Positions 8,318-15,746 of a DNA stretch of 64,000 bases are shown one piece after another. The translations under genes and the position numbers were made by a program. The stretch's first letter is position 1; each line of letters opens with the position of its first letter. Location: assembly GCF_013408795.1 (NCBI RefSeq), contig NZ_JACCCC010000001.1:372001-436000 (forward strand), written 5' to 3'. The stretch comes from Spinactinospora alkalitolerans (GTDB lineage: Bacteria; Actinomycetota; Actinomycetes; Streptosporangiales; Streptosporangiaceae). The notes under the pieces are model-generated. The model was not told the origin of the DNA. It worked only from the letters and a program-made list of their open reading frames with translations, and searched no databases.

Positions 8318-8581
8318 TCAGCTCGCCGGTGCCAGCTCGCGACGCATGTAGCGGCGTTCCTCGGGCGTGGTCCCGCCCCACACTCCATGCGCCTCCCCGG
8401 CGCGCAGCGCCCACCGCAGGCACTCTTGGCGAACAGTACAGCTGCGGCAGATGGCCTTGGCGAGTTCCGCGTCGTGTCGCCCAGGCCCGGTCGTGCTCAC
8501 CGGGAAGAACATCTCCGGGTCGTATTGGCGGCAGGCCCCCTGCTCGACCCAGTCTTCGCTTTCGTGGTAAAGGCGGTTCAC
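8318..8581 (-). CDS. WhiB-family iron-sulfur transcriptional regulator
   Basis: This 87-residue Wbl protein has the four cluster-binding cysteines Cys17, Cys45, Cys48 and Cys54 (C-x27-C-x2-C-x5-C). The turn GVWGGTTPEERR and a basic C-terminal tail follow. Wbl proteins are actinobacterial, bind a [4Fe-4S] cluster sensitive to O2 and NO, and act with the principal sigma factor. The GTG at 8581 has GGAGGAG four bases upstream; a longer frame adds an unsupported basic leader. Upstream is a pair of identical 10-bp direct repeats. I cannot assign a subclass. Confidence 0.93.
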   Translation of the reverse strand: MNRLYHESEDWVEQGACRQYDPEMFFPVSTTGPGRHDAELAKAICRSCTVRQECLRWALRAGEAHGVWGGTTPEERRYMRRELAPAS

Positions 8582-8746
8582 CAGGCTCCTCCGATCCCCC
8601 GGCTCGTGATCCTTGCCGCCGCGTCCGCGAGTGGCCGGTGTGCTCTTCGCGGTCGGACCTCCGGGGTCCTCGCGTGCGGACGTTGACCTCGCGCGAAGAC
8701 TGCCCAGGGTGCGCACAGAAGCTTCAACGCGTCTCGACCGATTGTA

Positions 8747-8771
8747 GTACTACGCAGGGTCGTACTACGCA
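8747..8771. promoter_or_regulatory. Tandem 10-bp direct repeats upstream of whiB
   Basis: GTACTACGCA occurs at 8747-8756 and again at 8762-8771, a 15-bp period, about 165 bp upstream of the whiB start. The surrounding DNA is markedly A/T-richer than the rest of the gap. This suggests an activator or repressor site in the promoter. Confidence 0.5.
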
Positions 8772-9015
8772 AAGTCTGCTAAAAAATCCCCGAACTTTCA
8801 AGCGCTGATCTGCGTGTTCGCACCACTCGACACGCAGGGCGCAGGACCGGACACGCGTCACGGGACGTCCGATCCGATCGCCCCCGCCGCCGGTGCGGCC
8901 GCCTTCGGGCCTGCTCCCAGCGGGTCGGAGCCCGTTGCCCATGACGGAACGCGCACCCTCCGCTCCCGGTGGTCCGGTGCTCGGATGGGTCAGATTTATG
9001 TGATTTAAGACACCC

Positions 9016-9044
9016 TTAAAGTTTGGTCAGGTAGGCCCTATGTT
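9016..9044 (+). promoter_or_regulatory. Candidate ectA promoter
   Basis: TTAAAG (9016-9021) and TATGTT (9039-9044) are separated by 17 bp in a locally A/T-rich stretch. This would place transcription start near 9051, just upstream of the structured leader. The hexamers are a moderate match to sigma-70 consensus. Confidence 0.4.
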
Positions 9045-9072
9045 TGCCTGTGACAGCGGCATAGTCCTGTCG

Positions 9073-9163
9073 GGACGGTCGCGGAGAGGTACCCGAACCC
9101 CGTTCGGCTGAGAGCCCCGAATCTCCTGGTGAACCTGGCGAGCACGGCGCTCGACCACCGTCC
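9073..9163 (+). ncRNA. Structured 5' leader RNA of the ect operon (candidate cis-regulator)
   Basis: The sequence folds into a closed three-way junction. P1 is GGACGGT (9073-9079) with ACCGTCC (9157-9163). P2 is GGAGA (9083-9087) with TCTCC (9122-9126), capped by P3 CCGAAC/GTTCGG (9093-9107). The third arm is CGAGC/GCTCG (9139-9153). The unpaired GGCTGAGAG between P3 and P2 recalls the TPP riboswitch CTGAGA, but the TPP P4/P5 consensus is absent. CCCGAA-N10-AACC recalls part of the c-di-AMP (ydaO) motif, again incomplete. The rest of the 8582-9302 gap holds only the whiB and ect promoter regions. Confidence 0.45.
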
Positions 9164-9275
9164 GCTCGCACGGCGGTCACCGGCGGAGCCACGCTGCGGC
9201 GGGCACTAAATAAACGGGCCCTACCCGGTGAGACATCGCCGAAACATTTGCCGTGAAATCAAGGGAAATGCTGCT

Positions 9276-9298
9276 CAGGAACGTTCGCTATGTTCCTG
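9276..9298. promoter_or_regulatory. Inverted repeat before ectA
   Basis: CAGGAAC (9276-9282) and GTTCCTG (9292-9298) form a perfect 7-bp inverted repeat with a 9-bp spacer. It ends five bases before the preferred ectA GTG. It could be an operator or a hairpin affecting initiation. Confidence 0.45.
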
Positions 9299-9302
9299 CG
9301 AC

Positions 9303-9887
9303 GTGCCTCATGAACGACTCCACGCCGCTGACCGAGACGATCCCGCCAAACTCCATGACCGTTCCGTAGCCGCAGCGCGCACGGACCCCGACGGTGTAGA
9401 GATGGCGCCGCCCTCGCTCGACGATGGACGTCACCTGTGGCGCCTTGCGCACGATTCCGGCCTCGACATCAACTCGCCCTACGCCTACGTACTGTGGTGC
9501 CACGACTTCGCAACCACCTGTGTCGCAGCTCGCGACGCCGAGGGGGAATTGCGCGGGTTCGTCACCGGTTATGTACGTCCGGACCATCCCGACACCTACT
9601 TCCTCTGGCAGGTGGCCGTCGATCCCGGATTCCGCGGCCGCCGCCTGGCCCGCCGTATGCTCGACCACATCGGCGACCGCATCGCCGCCCGGGGCCTCAC
9701 CTACCTGGAGGCCACCGTGACGCCGGACAACGCCGCCTCCCGCGCGCTCTTCGCGTCCTTCGCCCGCGACCGCGGCGCGGAGCTGACCTGGACGCCCCTG
9801 TTCGAGCGCGAGCACTTCCCGCAGGACGGCCACGGCCACGAGCCCGAGGAGCTCGTCCGCATAGGACCACTGACAGCGCCCCACTGA
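9303..9887 (+). CDS. ectA: L-2,4-diaminobutyrate N-acetyltransferase
   Basis: This GNAT acetyltransferase makes N-gamma-acetyl-2,4-diaminobutyrate, the second step of ectoine synthesis after EctB. The family signature is clear: SLDDGRHLWRLAHDSGLDIN, then SPYAYVLWCHDFATTCVAA. The acetyl-CoA loop is VDPGFRGRRLARRMLD, followed by TVTPDNAASRALFASFARDRG. The start is uncertain. ATG 9402 falls inside the first GNAT strand, so I chose GTG 9303 (194 residues); GTG 9228 is possible. It leads the ectABCD operon with ectB 133 bp downstream. A structured leader and an inverted repeat precede it. Confidence 0.9.
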   Translation: MPHERLHAADRDDPAKLHDRSVAAARTDPDGVEMAPPSLDDGRHLWRLAHDSGLDINSPYAYVLWCHDFATTCVAARDAEGELRGFVTGYVRPDHPDTYFLWQVAVDPGFRGRRLARRMLDHIGDRIAARGLTYLEATVTPDNAASRALFASFARDRGAELTWTPLFEREHFPQDGHGHEPEELVRIGPLTAPH

Positions 9888-10020
9888 CGAAAAGCCCGTC
9901 GGCCGGTCCGGTGGATCCCGCCGAACGGCCGGCAGTCCGACCGACGCCGACCATCCTGACCAATCCCAGTCGTCAAAGCCACGAGCCCACGAACTCGGGG
10001 AAAGGATCCAAGGAACCACG

Positions 10021-11286
10021 ATGGAGATCTTCGAACGCCTCGAATCGGAAGTCCGCAGCTACTGCCGTGGCTGGCCGGTCGTCTTCAACGAGGCGCGGGG
10101 CAGCTACATCTACGACGAAGCGGGCAGCCCCTACCTCGACTTCTTCGCCGGGGCCGGCTCGCTCAACTACGGGCACAACAACCCCGAGCTGAAATCCAAA
10201 CTCCTCGACTACATCCTCGGCGACTCCGTCGTCCACAGCCTCGACGCCTACAGCGTCGCCAAACGCGACTTCCTGCAGATCTTCGGCGAGGTGATCCTGG
10301 AGCCGCGCGGCCTGGACTACAAGGTGCAGTTCCCCGGCCCCGCGGGCAACAACGCGGTCGAGGCCGCGCTGAAACTGGCCCGCAAGTACACCGGCCGCGA
10401 GACCGTCATCAGCTTCACCAACGGCTTCCACGGGATGACCCTGGGCGCGCTCGCCGTCACGGGCAACTCGATGAAGCGCGGCGGCGCCGGCGTCCCGCTG
10501 AACCACGCCGCGACCATGCCGTTCGACAACTACATGGACGGCCAGACGCCGGACTTCCTGTGGCTGCGCAGCCTGCTGGAGGACAGCGGCAGCGGCCTGG
10601 ACAAGCCGGCGGCGGTCATCGTCGAGACGGTCCAGGGCGAGGGCGGCATCAACGTCGCCAGCGCCGAGTGGCTGCGCGGCCTCGCCGACCTGTGCAAGGA
10701 GTACGACCTCCTGCTCATCGTCGACGACATCCAGATGGGCTGCGGCCGCACCGGCCCGTTCTTCAGCTTCGAAGAGGCCGGGATCGTGCCGGACATCGTC
10801 ACGCTGTCCAAGTCGATCGGCGGCTACGGCATGCCGATGGCGCTCACGCTGTTCAAGCGCGAGCTCGACGTGTGGGAGCCGGGCGAGCACAACGGCACCT
10901 TCCGCGGACCCAACCCCGCCTTCGTGACCGGGACCGCCGCCCTCGACAAGTACTGGCGCGATGACCGCTTCCAGAAGGAGACTGTGGCCAAGGGCGAACT
11001 CGTCGAGGCCAGGCTGAAGGCCATCGCCGAGGAGCACGCCGAGGTCGGCGCGCACGCGCGCGGCCGCGGCCTGGCCCGCGGCATCGCCTTCGAGCAGCCG
11101 GGCCTGGCCAAGGCCGTGTGCCGTGAGGCGTTCGACCGCGGCCTGCTCATGGAGACCTCCGGTCCGGAGGACGAGGTCGCCAAGCTGCTGCCGGCGCTGA
11201 CCACGACGGAGGAGGAGCTGGAGCGGGGGCTCGACATCCTGGCCGAGGCCACCCGCGCCGCGGTGAAAGTACCGCAGCCGGCCTGA
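10021..11286 (+). CDS. ectB: Diaminobutyrate-2-oxoglutarate transaminase
   Basis: This 421-residue class-III PLP aminotransferase converts L-aspartate beta-semialdehyde and glutamate to L-2,4-diaminobutyrate, the first committed ectoine step. Cofactor features are visible: GPAGNNAVEAALKLAR, SFTNGFHGMTLGALAVTGN, the Asp pair in LLIVDDIQMGCGRTG (235-236) and the Schiff-base Lys264 in TLSKSIGGYGMP. Length equals the family norm. AAGGA at 10009-10013 supports ATG 10021. A hairpin resembling an attenuating terminator follows the stop, so ectC may be expressed at a different level. Confidence 0.96.
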   Translation: MEIFERLESEVRSYCRGWPVVFNEARGSYIYDEAGSPYLDFFAGAGSLNYGHNNPELKSKLLDYILGDSVVHSLDAYSVAKRDFLQIFGEVILEPRGLDYKVQFPGPAGNNAVEAALKLARKYTGRETVISFTNGFHGMTLGALAVTGNSMKRGGAGVPLNHAATMPFDNYMDGQTPDFLWLRSLLEDSGSGLDKPAAVIVETVQGEGGINVASAEWLRGLADLCKEYDLLLIVDDIQMGCGRTGPFFSFEEAGIVPDIVTLSKSIGGYGMPMALTLFKRELDVWEPGEHNGTFRGPNPAFVTGTAALDKYWRDDRFQKETVAKGELVEARLKAIAEEHAEVGAHARGRGLARGIAFEQPGLAKAVCREAFDRGLLMETSGPEDEVAKLLPALTTTEEELERGLDILAEATRAAVKVPQPA

Positions 11287-11304
11287 CAACGACGCCCACG
11301 AGAC

Positions 11305-11332
11305 GGGGGTCCCGGAGCGATCCGGGGCCCCC
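11305..11332 (+). terminator. Hairpin between ectB and ectC
   Basis: GGGGGTCCCGGA (11305-11316) pairs with TCCGGGGCCCCC (11321-11332) with one G-T pair and a 4-nt loop, 18 bp after the ectB stop. It may partly terminate or stabilise ectAB mRNA. The gap 11287-11597 contains no gene; the rest is the ectC leader. Confidence 0.6.
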
Positions 11333-11546
11333 GCTTAGGGGGGGCGCCTAGTGGGTCCGCCCATGGCGAACGGCGCACTCGCGTGCGCTTCGCGACCGCG
11401 CGAAGCGTCCCTGTGAAGTGCCGGTCAGGGACCAGGGCCGCTCTCGCAAGGCCGATGAAGGAGTCAGGGTGGGTTCCCTGTCGACTGAAGAGAACGCGGC
11501 GAGAGTGGTGCTGGGGCGCCGCGCAGTAGGGTCATGATCCACCAGA

Positions 11547-11590
11547 CGCCCCCTTGGGGGCGACACCACTGAAGTAGCAAGAGGGGGCGC
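11547..11590 (+). promoter_or_regulatory. Possible RBS-masking switch in the ectC leader
   Basis: The palindrome CGCCCCCTTGGGGGCG (11547-11562) can fold on itself. Its left half, CGCCCCCTT, can instead pair with the purine-rich AGAGGGGGCGC (11580-11590), the only Shine-Dalgarno-like sequence before the ectC GTG at 11598. The two pairings exclude each other, which would give an on/off translation switch. This is an inference from complementarity. Confidence 0.4.
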
Positions 11591-11597
11591 AAGCACC

Positions 11598-12014
11598 GTG
11601 ATCGTTCGCAGCCTTGACGAGATCAACGACACCGATGCCGACATCAGGACCGAGACCTGGCGGAGCCGCCGCGTCGTACTGGCCAAGGAGGGTGTCGGCT
11701 TCTCGTTCCACGAGACGGTCCTCTACGCGGGCACCGAGACCAGCATGTGGTACGCCAACCACATCGAGCTGGTGCACTGCATCGAGGGCGAGGCCGAGGT
11801 CACCAATGACGAGACCGGTGAGACGCACCTGATCACGCCCGGAACGCTCTACCTCCTCAACGGGCACGAGCACCACACGGTCCGTCCCAAGACCGACTTC
11901 CGCGTCCTGTGCGTCTTCAACCCGCCCGTCACCGGTCGTGAGGTGCACGACGAGAACGGCGTGTACCCGCTGATCACCGACGAGCCCACCGACACGCCCT
12001 CCGCGGCGAGCTAG
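11598..12014 (+). CDS. ectC: L-ectoine synthase
   Basis: This 138-residue cupin cyclises N-gamma-acetyl-diaminobutyrate to ectoine with loss of water. It matches the family end to end from [20 protein letters not shown]. The residues reported as metal ligands in characterised EctC fall at the same numbers here: Glu57 in [12 protein letters not shown], Tyr85 in [10 protein letters not shown] and His93. The start is GTG 11598. It lies third in ectABCD, 311 bp after ectB, with its own leader and possible independent control. Confidence 0.97.
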   Translation: MIVRSLDEINDTDADIRTETWRSRRVVLAKEGVGFSFHETVLYAGTETSMWYANHIELVHCIEGEAEVTNDETGETHLITPGTLYLLNGHEHHTVRPKTDFRVLCVFNPPVTGREVHDENGVYPLITDEPTDTPSAAS

Positions 12015-12180
12015 GCCACCGCGGGCCGCAGGGAGCCACAGGGGGCGGTCGCCGCCGTCCCGGCCGCCGCCCCCTCCTGCGGCCCAAGGGCCCTGAGCCC
12101 ACTGGGACGGACCTTCCAGGCCACCTGACCGAACGGAACCCGACAACAAGAAGGAGATGAATCCCCGAAGGGGTATCGGC

Positions 12181-13089
12181 ATGACAGTGCTAACGACCGA
12201 CTTCGAGCAGCCGACCATGGACGACTACCCGACCCGGAAGAGCACCGAGCCCGCACTGCTGTACCGCAAGGACCCGGTCGTCTGGGGCGGCGACGAGGGC
12301 CCGATCGACCAGGGCACCCTGCACGGCTTCGAGGAGAACGGCTACCTCCAGGACGAGGAGCTGATCACGCCCGCGGAGCTGGAGAAGTACCGGGAGGAGC
12401 TGCGCCGCCTCAGCCTGGACGAGGAGCTCAAGCGCGACGAACGCGTCGTCGTGGAGCGCAAGTCCGACGAGGTCCGCTCCGTCTTCGAGGTGCACACGAT
12501 CAGCGAGGTCTTCGCCGACCTGGTCCGCGACCCGCGCGTCGTCGGCCGCGCCCGGCAGATCCTGGGCTCCGACGTCTACGTGCACCAGAGCCGGGTCAAC
12601 TACAAGCCCGGCTTCACCGGCACGGACTTCTACTGGCACTCCGACTTCGAGACCTGGCACGCCGAGGACGGCATGCCGAGGATGCGCGCGGTCAGCATCT
12701 CCATCGCACTGACCGACAACTACCCCCACAACGGCGCGCTCATGATCATGCCGGGTTCGCACAGGACGTTCGTCTCGTGCGTCGGGGAGACGCCGGAGGA
12801 CCACTACCGGGCGTCCCTGAAGAGCCAGGAGATCGGCACGCCCGACCAGAACAGCCTGTCGATCCTCGCCGAGAAGCACGGCATCGACGTGCTGACCGGT
12901 CCGGCCGGCGGCGCGATCATGTTCGACTCCAACTGCATGCACGGTTCCAACGGCAACATCACGCCGTTCCCCCGTTCGAACATCTTCATCGTGTTCAACA
13001 GCGTCGAGAACACATGCACGGAGCCGTTCGCGGCATCCTCTCCGCGGCCGGGGTTCCTGGGGTCGCGCGACTTCACGCCGGTGAAGTAG
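12181..13089 (+). CDS. ectD: Ectoine 5-hydroxylase
   Basis: This 302-residue Fe(II)/2-oxoglutarate dioxygenase of the PhyH superfamily converts ectoine to 5-hydroxyectoine. The iron triad is His153 and Asp155 in FYWHSDFETWHAEDGMP and His254 in SNCMHGSNGNITP. The EctD signature around HQSRVNYKPGFTGTDF is complete. ATG 12181 has GAAGGGG seven bases upstream; the in-frame ATG at 12157 sits directly against its SD-like sequence and is less likely. It is last in ectABCD. The organism can therefore make the stress-protective hydroxylated form. Confidence 0.96.
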   Translation: MTVLTTDFEQPTMDDYPTRKSTEPALLYRKDPVVWGGDEGPIDQGTLHGFEENGYLQDEELITPAELEKYREELRRLSLDEELKRDERVVVERKSDEVRSVFEVHTISEVFADLVRDPRVVGRARQILGSDVYVHQSRVNYKPGFTGTDFYWHSDFETWHAEDGMPRMRAVSISIALTDNYPHNGALMIMPGSHRTFVSCVGETPEDHYRASLKSQEIGTPDQNSLSILAEKHGIDVLTGPAGGAIMFDSNCMHGSNGNITPFPRSNIFIVFNSVENTCTEPFAASSPRPGFLGSRDFTPVK

Positions 13090-13223
13090 CGGCCGAACCC
13101 ACCGAGGCCCCGTGCGGACGCACCCGGCCGAAGATTCGGACCGGAACGGCTGCCGCATCCCCGACCTGGGGAAGGGCGGTGCGTGGGCGGTCCTGAGCGT
13201 GCCGCAAGGCCTTCCCGAGGCCG

Positions 13224-13256
13224 GACCTGGCCGCGTGTTCGGGCAATTACCAGGTC
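13224..13256. promoter_or_regulatory. Inverted repeat between ectD and ehuB
   Basis: GACCTGG (13224-13230) and CCAGGTC (13250-13256) form a 7-bp inverted repeat with a 19-bp spacer in the 13090-13464 gap. An A/T-richer segment follows (TTATGGATGGTTTTT). This may be an operator for a separate ehu promoter. No gene is seen in the gap. Confidence 0.4.
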
Positions 13257-13405
13257 AAGGCTAGTTATGGATGGTTTTTCCTGGGCACGGGTTGATCGTC
13301 GGCACCTGTGACGCATGGGGACCGAACGGCCTCCGGAGCCGGCGAGGGGTGCGGGGGCCGTCCTGGCCGGGGCGGATCCTTGCGGCACACCACCATCCCG
13401 CACGA

Positions 13406-13442
13406 GTACGGCGTCTCCTTCCACCGGAAGGGGACGCCGTAC
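13406..13442 (+). promoter_or_regulatory. Strong hairpin just before the ehuB ribosome site
   Basis: Positions 13406-13422 pair with 13426-13442 over 17 bp with one G-T pair and a 3-nt ACC loop. The ehuB Shine-Dalgarno (GAGGAG, 13452-13457) starts ten bases later. There is no T run, so this may be an mRNA-stabilising or translation-control element rather than a terminator. Confidence 0.55.
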
Positions 13443-13464
13443 TGATTCCCCGAGGAGAATATCG

Positions 13465-14373
13465 ATGACGAGAAGAAATCGTAACGATTTGCGACGCCGG
13501 GACTTCTTCGCCCTCAGCGGCATGGGTGCGACTGCGGTACTGCTGGGGGGCTGCACCCGCACCGACGGCGGCGGTGGCGGCGGCAACGGCGGCGGAGGAA
13601 CGCTGGACCGGCTGCGCCAGCAGGGCTACATCAACGCGGGATTCGCCAACGAGCAGCCGTACGGCTTCACCGACGAGAGCGGCGAGTTGACCGGCGAGTC
13701 GCCGGAGCTGGCCAAGGCGATCTTCTCCGAACTGGGAATCGACGAGGTCAGGGGCGTCCAGGTCCAGTTCGACGGGCTGATCCCCGGTCTGACCGCCAAC
13801 CAGTTCGACTTCGTGTCCGCGGGCATGGCGATCACCCCGGACCGCTGCGAGCAGGTCGCGTTCAGCAACCCCGAGTACCTCGCCGGCACCGCGTTCCTGG
13901 TGCCCGAGGGCAACCCCGAGGGCATCACCCGGTTCGAGGACGTCGCGGACAACTCCGACATCACGCTGTGCGTGCTCAACGCGGCGATCGAGCAGGGCTA
14001 CGCCTCGGAGAAGGGCGTGCCCGACGACCGGATCCAGGCCGCGCAGGACCAGGCGAGCGCCTATGAGCTGCTGGAGACGGGCCGGGTGCAGGCGATCGCG
14101 CTGACCGGCATCTCCCTGCGCTGGCTGCAGGAGCAGCGCGGCGGCCCCTTTGAGGTCACCGAGTCGTTCTTCGTCGAGATCGACGGCGAGGAGGAGATCA
14201 GCGGCGGCGGCTTCGCCTTCCGCCAGGCCGACACCGAGCTGGTCGAGGCGGTCAACGAGAAGCTGGAGGAGTTCAAGCAGAGCGGCAGGCTGCTGGAGAT
14301 CCTGGAGCCGTTCGGCTTCACCGAGGCCGAGATGCCCGGCGACGTCACGGCCGAGCAGCTCTGCAACGCATAG
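13465..14373 (+). CDS. ehuB: Ectoine/hydroxyectoine ABC transporter substrate-binding lipoprotein
   Basis: This 302-residue periplasmic-binding-protein-type lipoprotein has the N-terminus RRRDFFALSG with a Tat-like twin arginine, and the lipobox LLGGC with Cys30. A Gly-rich linker and an SBP family 3 domain follow (INAGFANEQPYGFTDESGEL, GLIPGLTANQFDFVSAGMAI). This family binds ectoine and hydroxyectoine in EhuB. GAGGAG supports ATG 13465. It sits first in ehuBCDA directly after ectABCD, which makes uptake or recovery of leaked osmolyte very likely. Confidence 0.93.
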   Translation: MTRRNRNDLRRRDFFALSGMGATAVLLGGCTRTDGGGGGGNGGGGTLDRLRQQGYINAGFANEQPYGFTDESGELTGESPELAKAIFSELGIDEVRGVQVQFDGLIPGLTANQFDFVSAGMAITPDRCEQVAFSNPEYLAGTAFLVPEGNPEGITRFEDVADNSDITLCVLNAAIEQGYASEKGVPDDRIQAAQDQASAYELLETGRVQAIALTGISLRWLQEQRGGPFEVTESFFVEIDGEEEISGGGFAFRQADTELVEAVNEKLEEFKQSGRLLEILEPFGFTEAEMPGDVTAEQLCNA

Positions 14374-14385
14374 CGGAGCCGATCA

Positions 14386-15099
14386 GTGGACTTCTTCATC
14401 GAACGCTTCCCGCTCTACCTCAGTGGAGCGGGATACACGCTGGCGATCACGATCGGGGGCTGCGCGCTCGCGTTCGTGATCGCCATGGTCGTCGGCATCG
14501 TGGGTTCCACCCGCAGCCGCGTGGCCAGGGCGGCGGCGACCGTCTACGTGGAGGTCTTCCGCGGAGTGGCCGCCCTCGTCCTGATGTTCTGGCTGTTCTA
14601 CGGCGTCCCCAATGTGACGCCGTACCTGCTGGACCCGGTGTTCGCCGCGATCCTGGCGCTGGGGCTCAACGTCGGCGCCTACGGCGCGGAGAACGTGCGC
14701 GGGTCCATCAAGGCGGTGCCGCGCGCCCAGTACGAGGCGACCGTCGCGCTCAACATGACGTGGGCGCAGCGGATGCGGCTGGTCATCCTGCCCCAGGCGT
14801 GGGCACAGATGCTGCCGACCTTCGGCAATCTGGTCATCGAGCTGATGAAGGGCAGCGCGGTCGTCTCGCTGATCGCGGTCTCGGACCTGACGTTCGTGGC
14901 GCAGCAGCAGCGGGCCTCCTCGGGCCAGACGCTGCTGGCCTTCCTCAGCGCGTTGGTCATGTACTTCGTCATCGCGCAGGTGCTGCTCGTCGGCATGCGT
15001 TACCTGGAGCGCCGGGCCAACAGCAGGCTGGGCCGGGGGCCGGTCAAGAAGGAGCGGCGCGGCCGGGCGCTCACGGCGGCCAAGACGGGTGATGCCTGA
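14386..15099 (+). CDS. ehuC: Ectoine/hydroxyectoine ABC transporter permease EhuC
   Basis: This 237-residue polar-amino-acid-type permease has about five membrane helices. The coupling loop is ENVRGSIKAVPRAQYEATVALNM, read here around residues 103-125, followed by VILPQAWAQMLPTFGNLVIELMKGSAVVSLI. It starts at GTG 14386, 12 bp after ehuB, and its stop overlaps the ehuD start by one base. It forms the membrane channel with EhuD, powered by EhuA. Confidence 0.92.
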   Translation: MDFFIERFPLYLSGAGYTLAITIGGCALAFVIAMVVGIVGSTRSRVARAAATVYVEVFRGVAALVLMFWLFYGVPNVTPYLLDPVFAAILALGLNVGAYGAENVRGSIKAVPRAQYEATVALNMTWAQRMRLVILPQAWAQMLPTFGNLVIELMKGSAVVSLIAVSDLTFVAQQQRASSGQTLLAFLSALVMYFVIAQVLLVGMRYLERRANSRLGRGPVKKERRGRALTAAKTGDA

Positions 15100-15746
15100 T
15101 GGTGTGGGACTGGGAGTTCACCGGGCGGATCCTCCCCGATCTGCTCACCGGTCTGCGCTACACCGTGCAGGCCACGGTCCTCGGCTACGTGCTGGCACTG
15201 ATCCTCGGGCTCGCGGTGGCGATCGTGCGGCGCACGCCGGTGATCGGCACCGGGGTGTTCTGGGTGATGGAGTTCATCCGCTGCACCCCGCTGCTGGTGC
15301 AGCTGTTCTTCGTCTTCTACGTGCTTCCGGGCTTCGGGATCACGCTGTCCCCGCTGGTCGCCGGCGTCGTCGGGCTGGGGGTGCACTACGCCGCCTACAC
15401 GGCCGAGGTGTACCGCTCCGGCATCGAGGGCGTGGCCAAGGGCCAGTGGGAGGCCTCGCGGGCGCTGAGCCTGCCCACGCACCGGGTGTGGGGCGCGGTG
15501 GTGCTCCCGCAGGCGATCCGCAAGGTCATCCCGGCGCTGGGCAACTACCTGATCGCGATGTTCAAGGACACGCCGCTGCTGTTCGCGATCACCGTGCCCG
15601 AACTGCTGTCGCAGGCCTACCGCCTGGGCGGGGTCAATTTCCGCTACTTCGAGACGATCACTACGGTCGGTGTGCTGTTCATCCTGGTGAGCGCGCTGTC
15701 CGCGATCCTGATTCGATTCCTGGAGCGACGTTATGCCGCAGTATGA
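15099..15746 (+). CDS. ehuD: Ectoine/hydroxyectoine ABC transporter permease EhuD
   Basis: This 215-residue permease is paralogous to EhuC and has five predicted membrane helices. It carries the EAA-type loop YRSGIEGVAKGQWEASRALSL, then VVLPQAIRKVIPALGNYLIAMFKDTPLLFAI. The start ATG overlaps the last base of the ehuC TGA, which indicates translational coupling. Its 3' end overlaps ehuA by 14 bp. It partners EhuC in the importer. Confidence 0.92.
   Translation: MVWDWEFTGRILPDLLTGLRYTVQATVLGYVLALILGLAVAIVRRTPVIGTGVFWVMEFIRCTPLLVQLFFVFYVLPGFGITLSPLVAGVVGLGVHYAAYTAEVYRSGIEGVAKGQWEASRALSLPTHRVWGAVVLPQAIRKVIPALGNYLIAMFKDTPLLFAITVPELLSQAYRLGGVNFRYFETITTVGVLFILVSALSAILIRFLERRYAAV

Noticed and set aside
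8814-9008. 64-codon frame between whiB and the ect leader
   Set aside because: It has no ribosome site and overlaps the promoter-like A/T-rich DNA.
9073-9163. Identification of the ectA leader as a TPP or ydaO riboswitch
   Set aside because: The CTGAGA and CCCGAA...AACC similarities are partial. The TPP P4/P5 consensus and the GGGGTGAATC and GTCAGCTAACC segments of ydaO are missing, so I kept it as an unclassified structured RNA.
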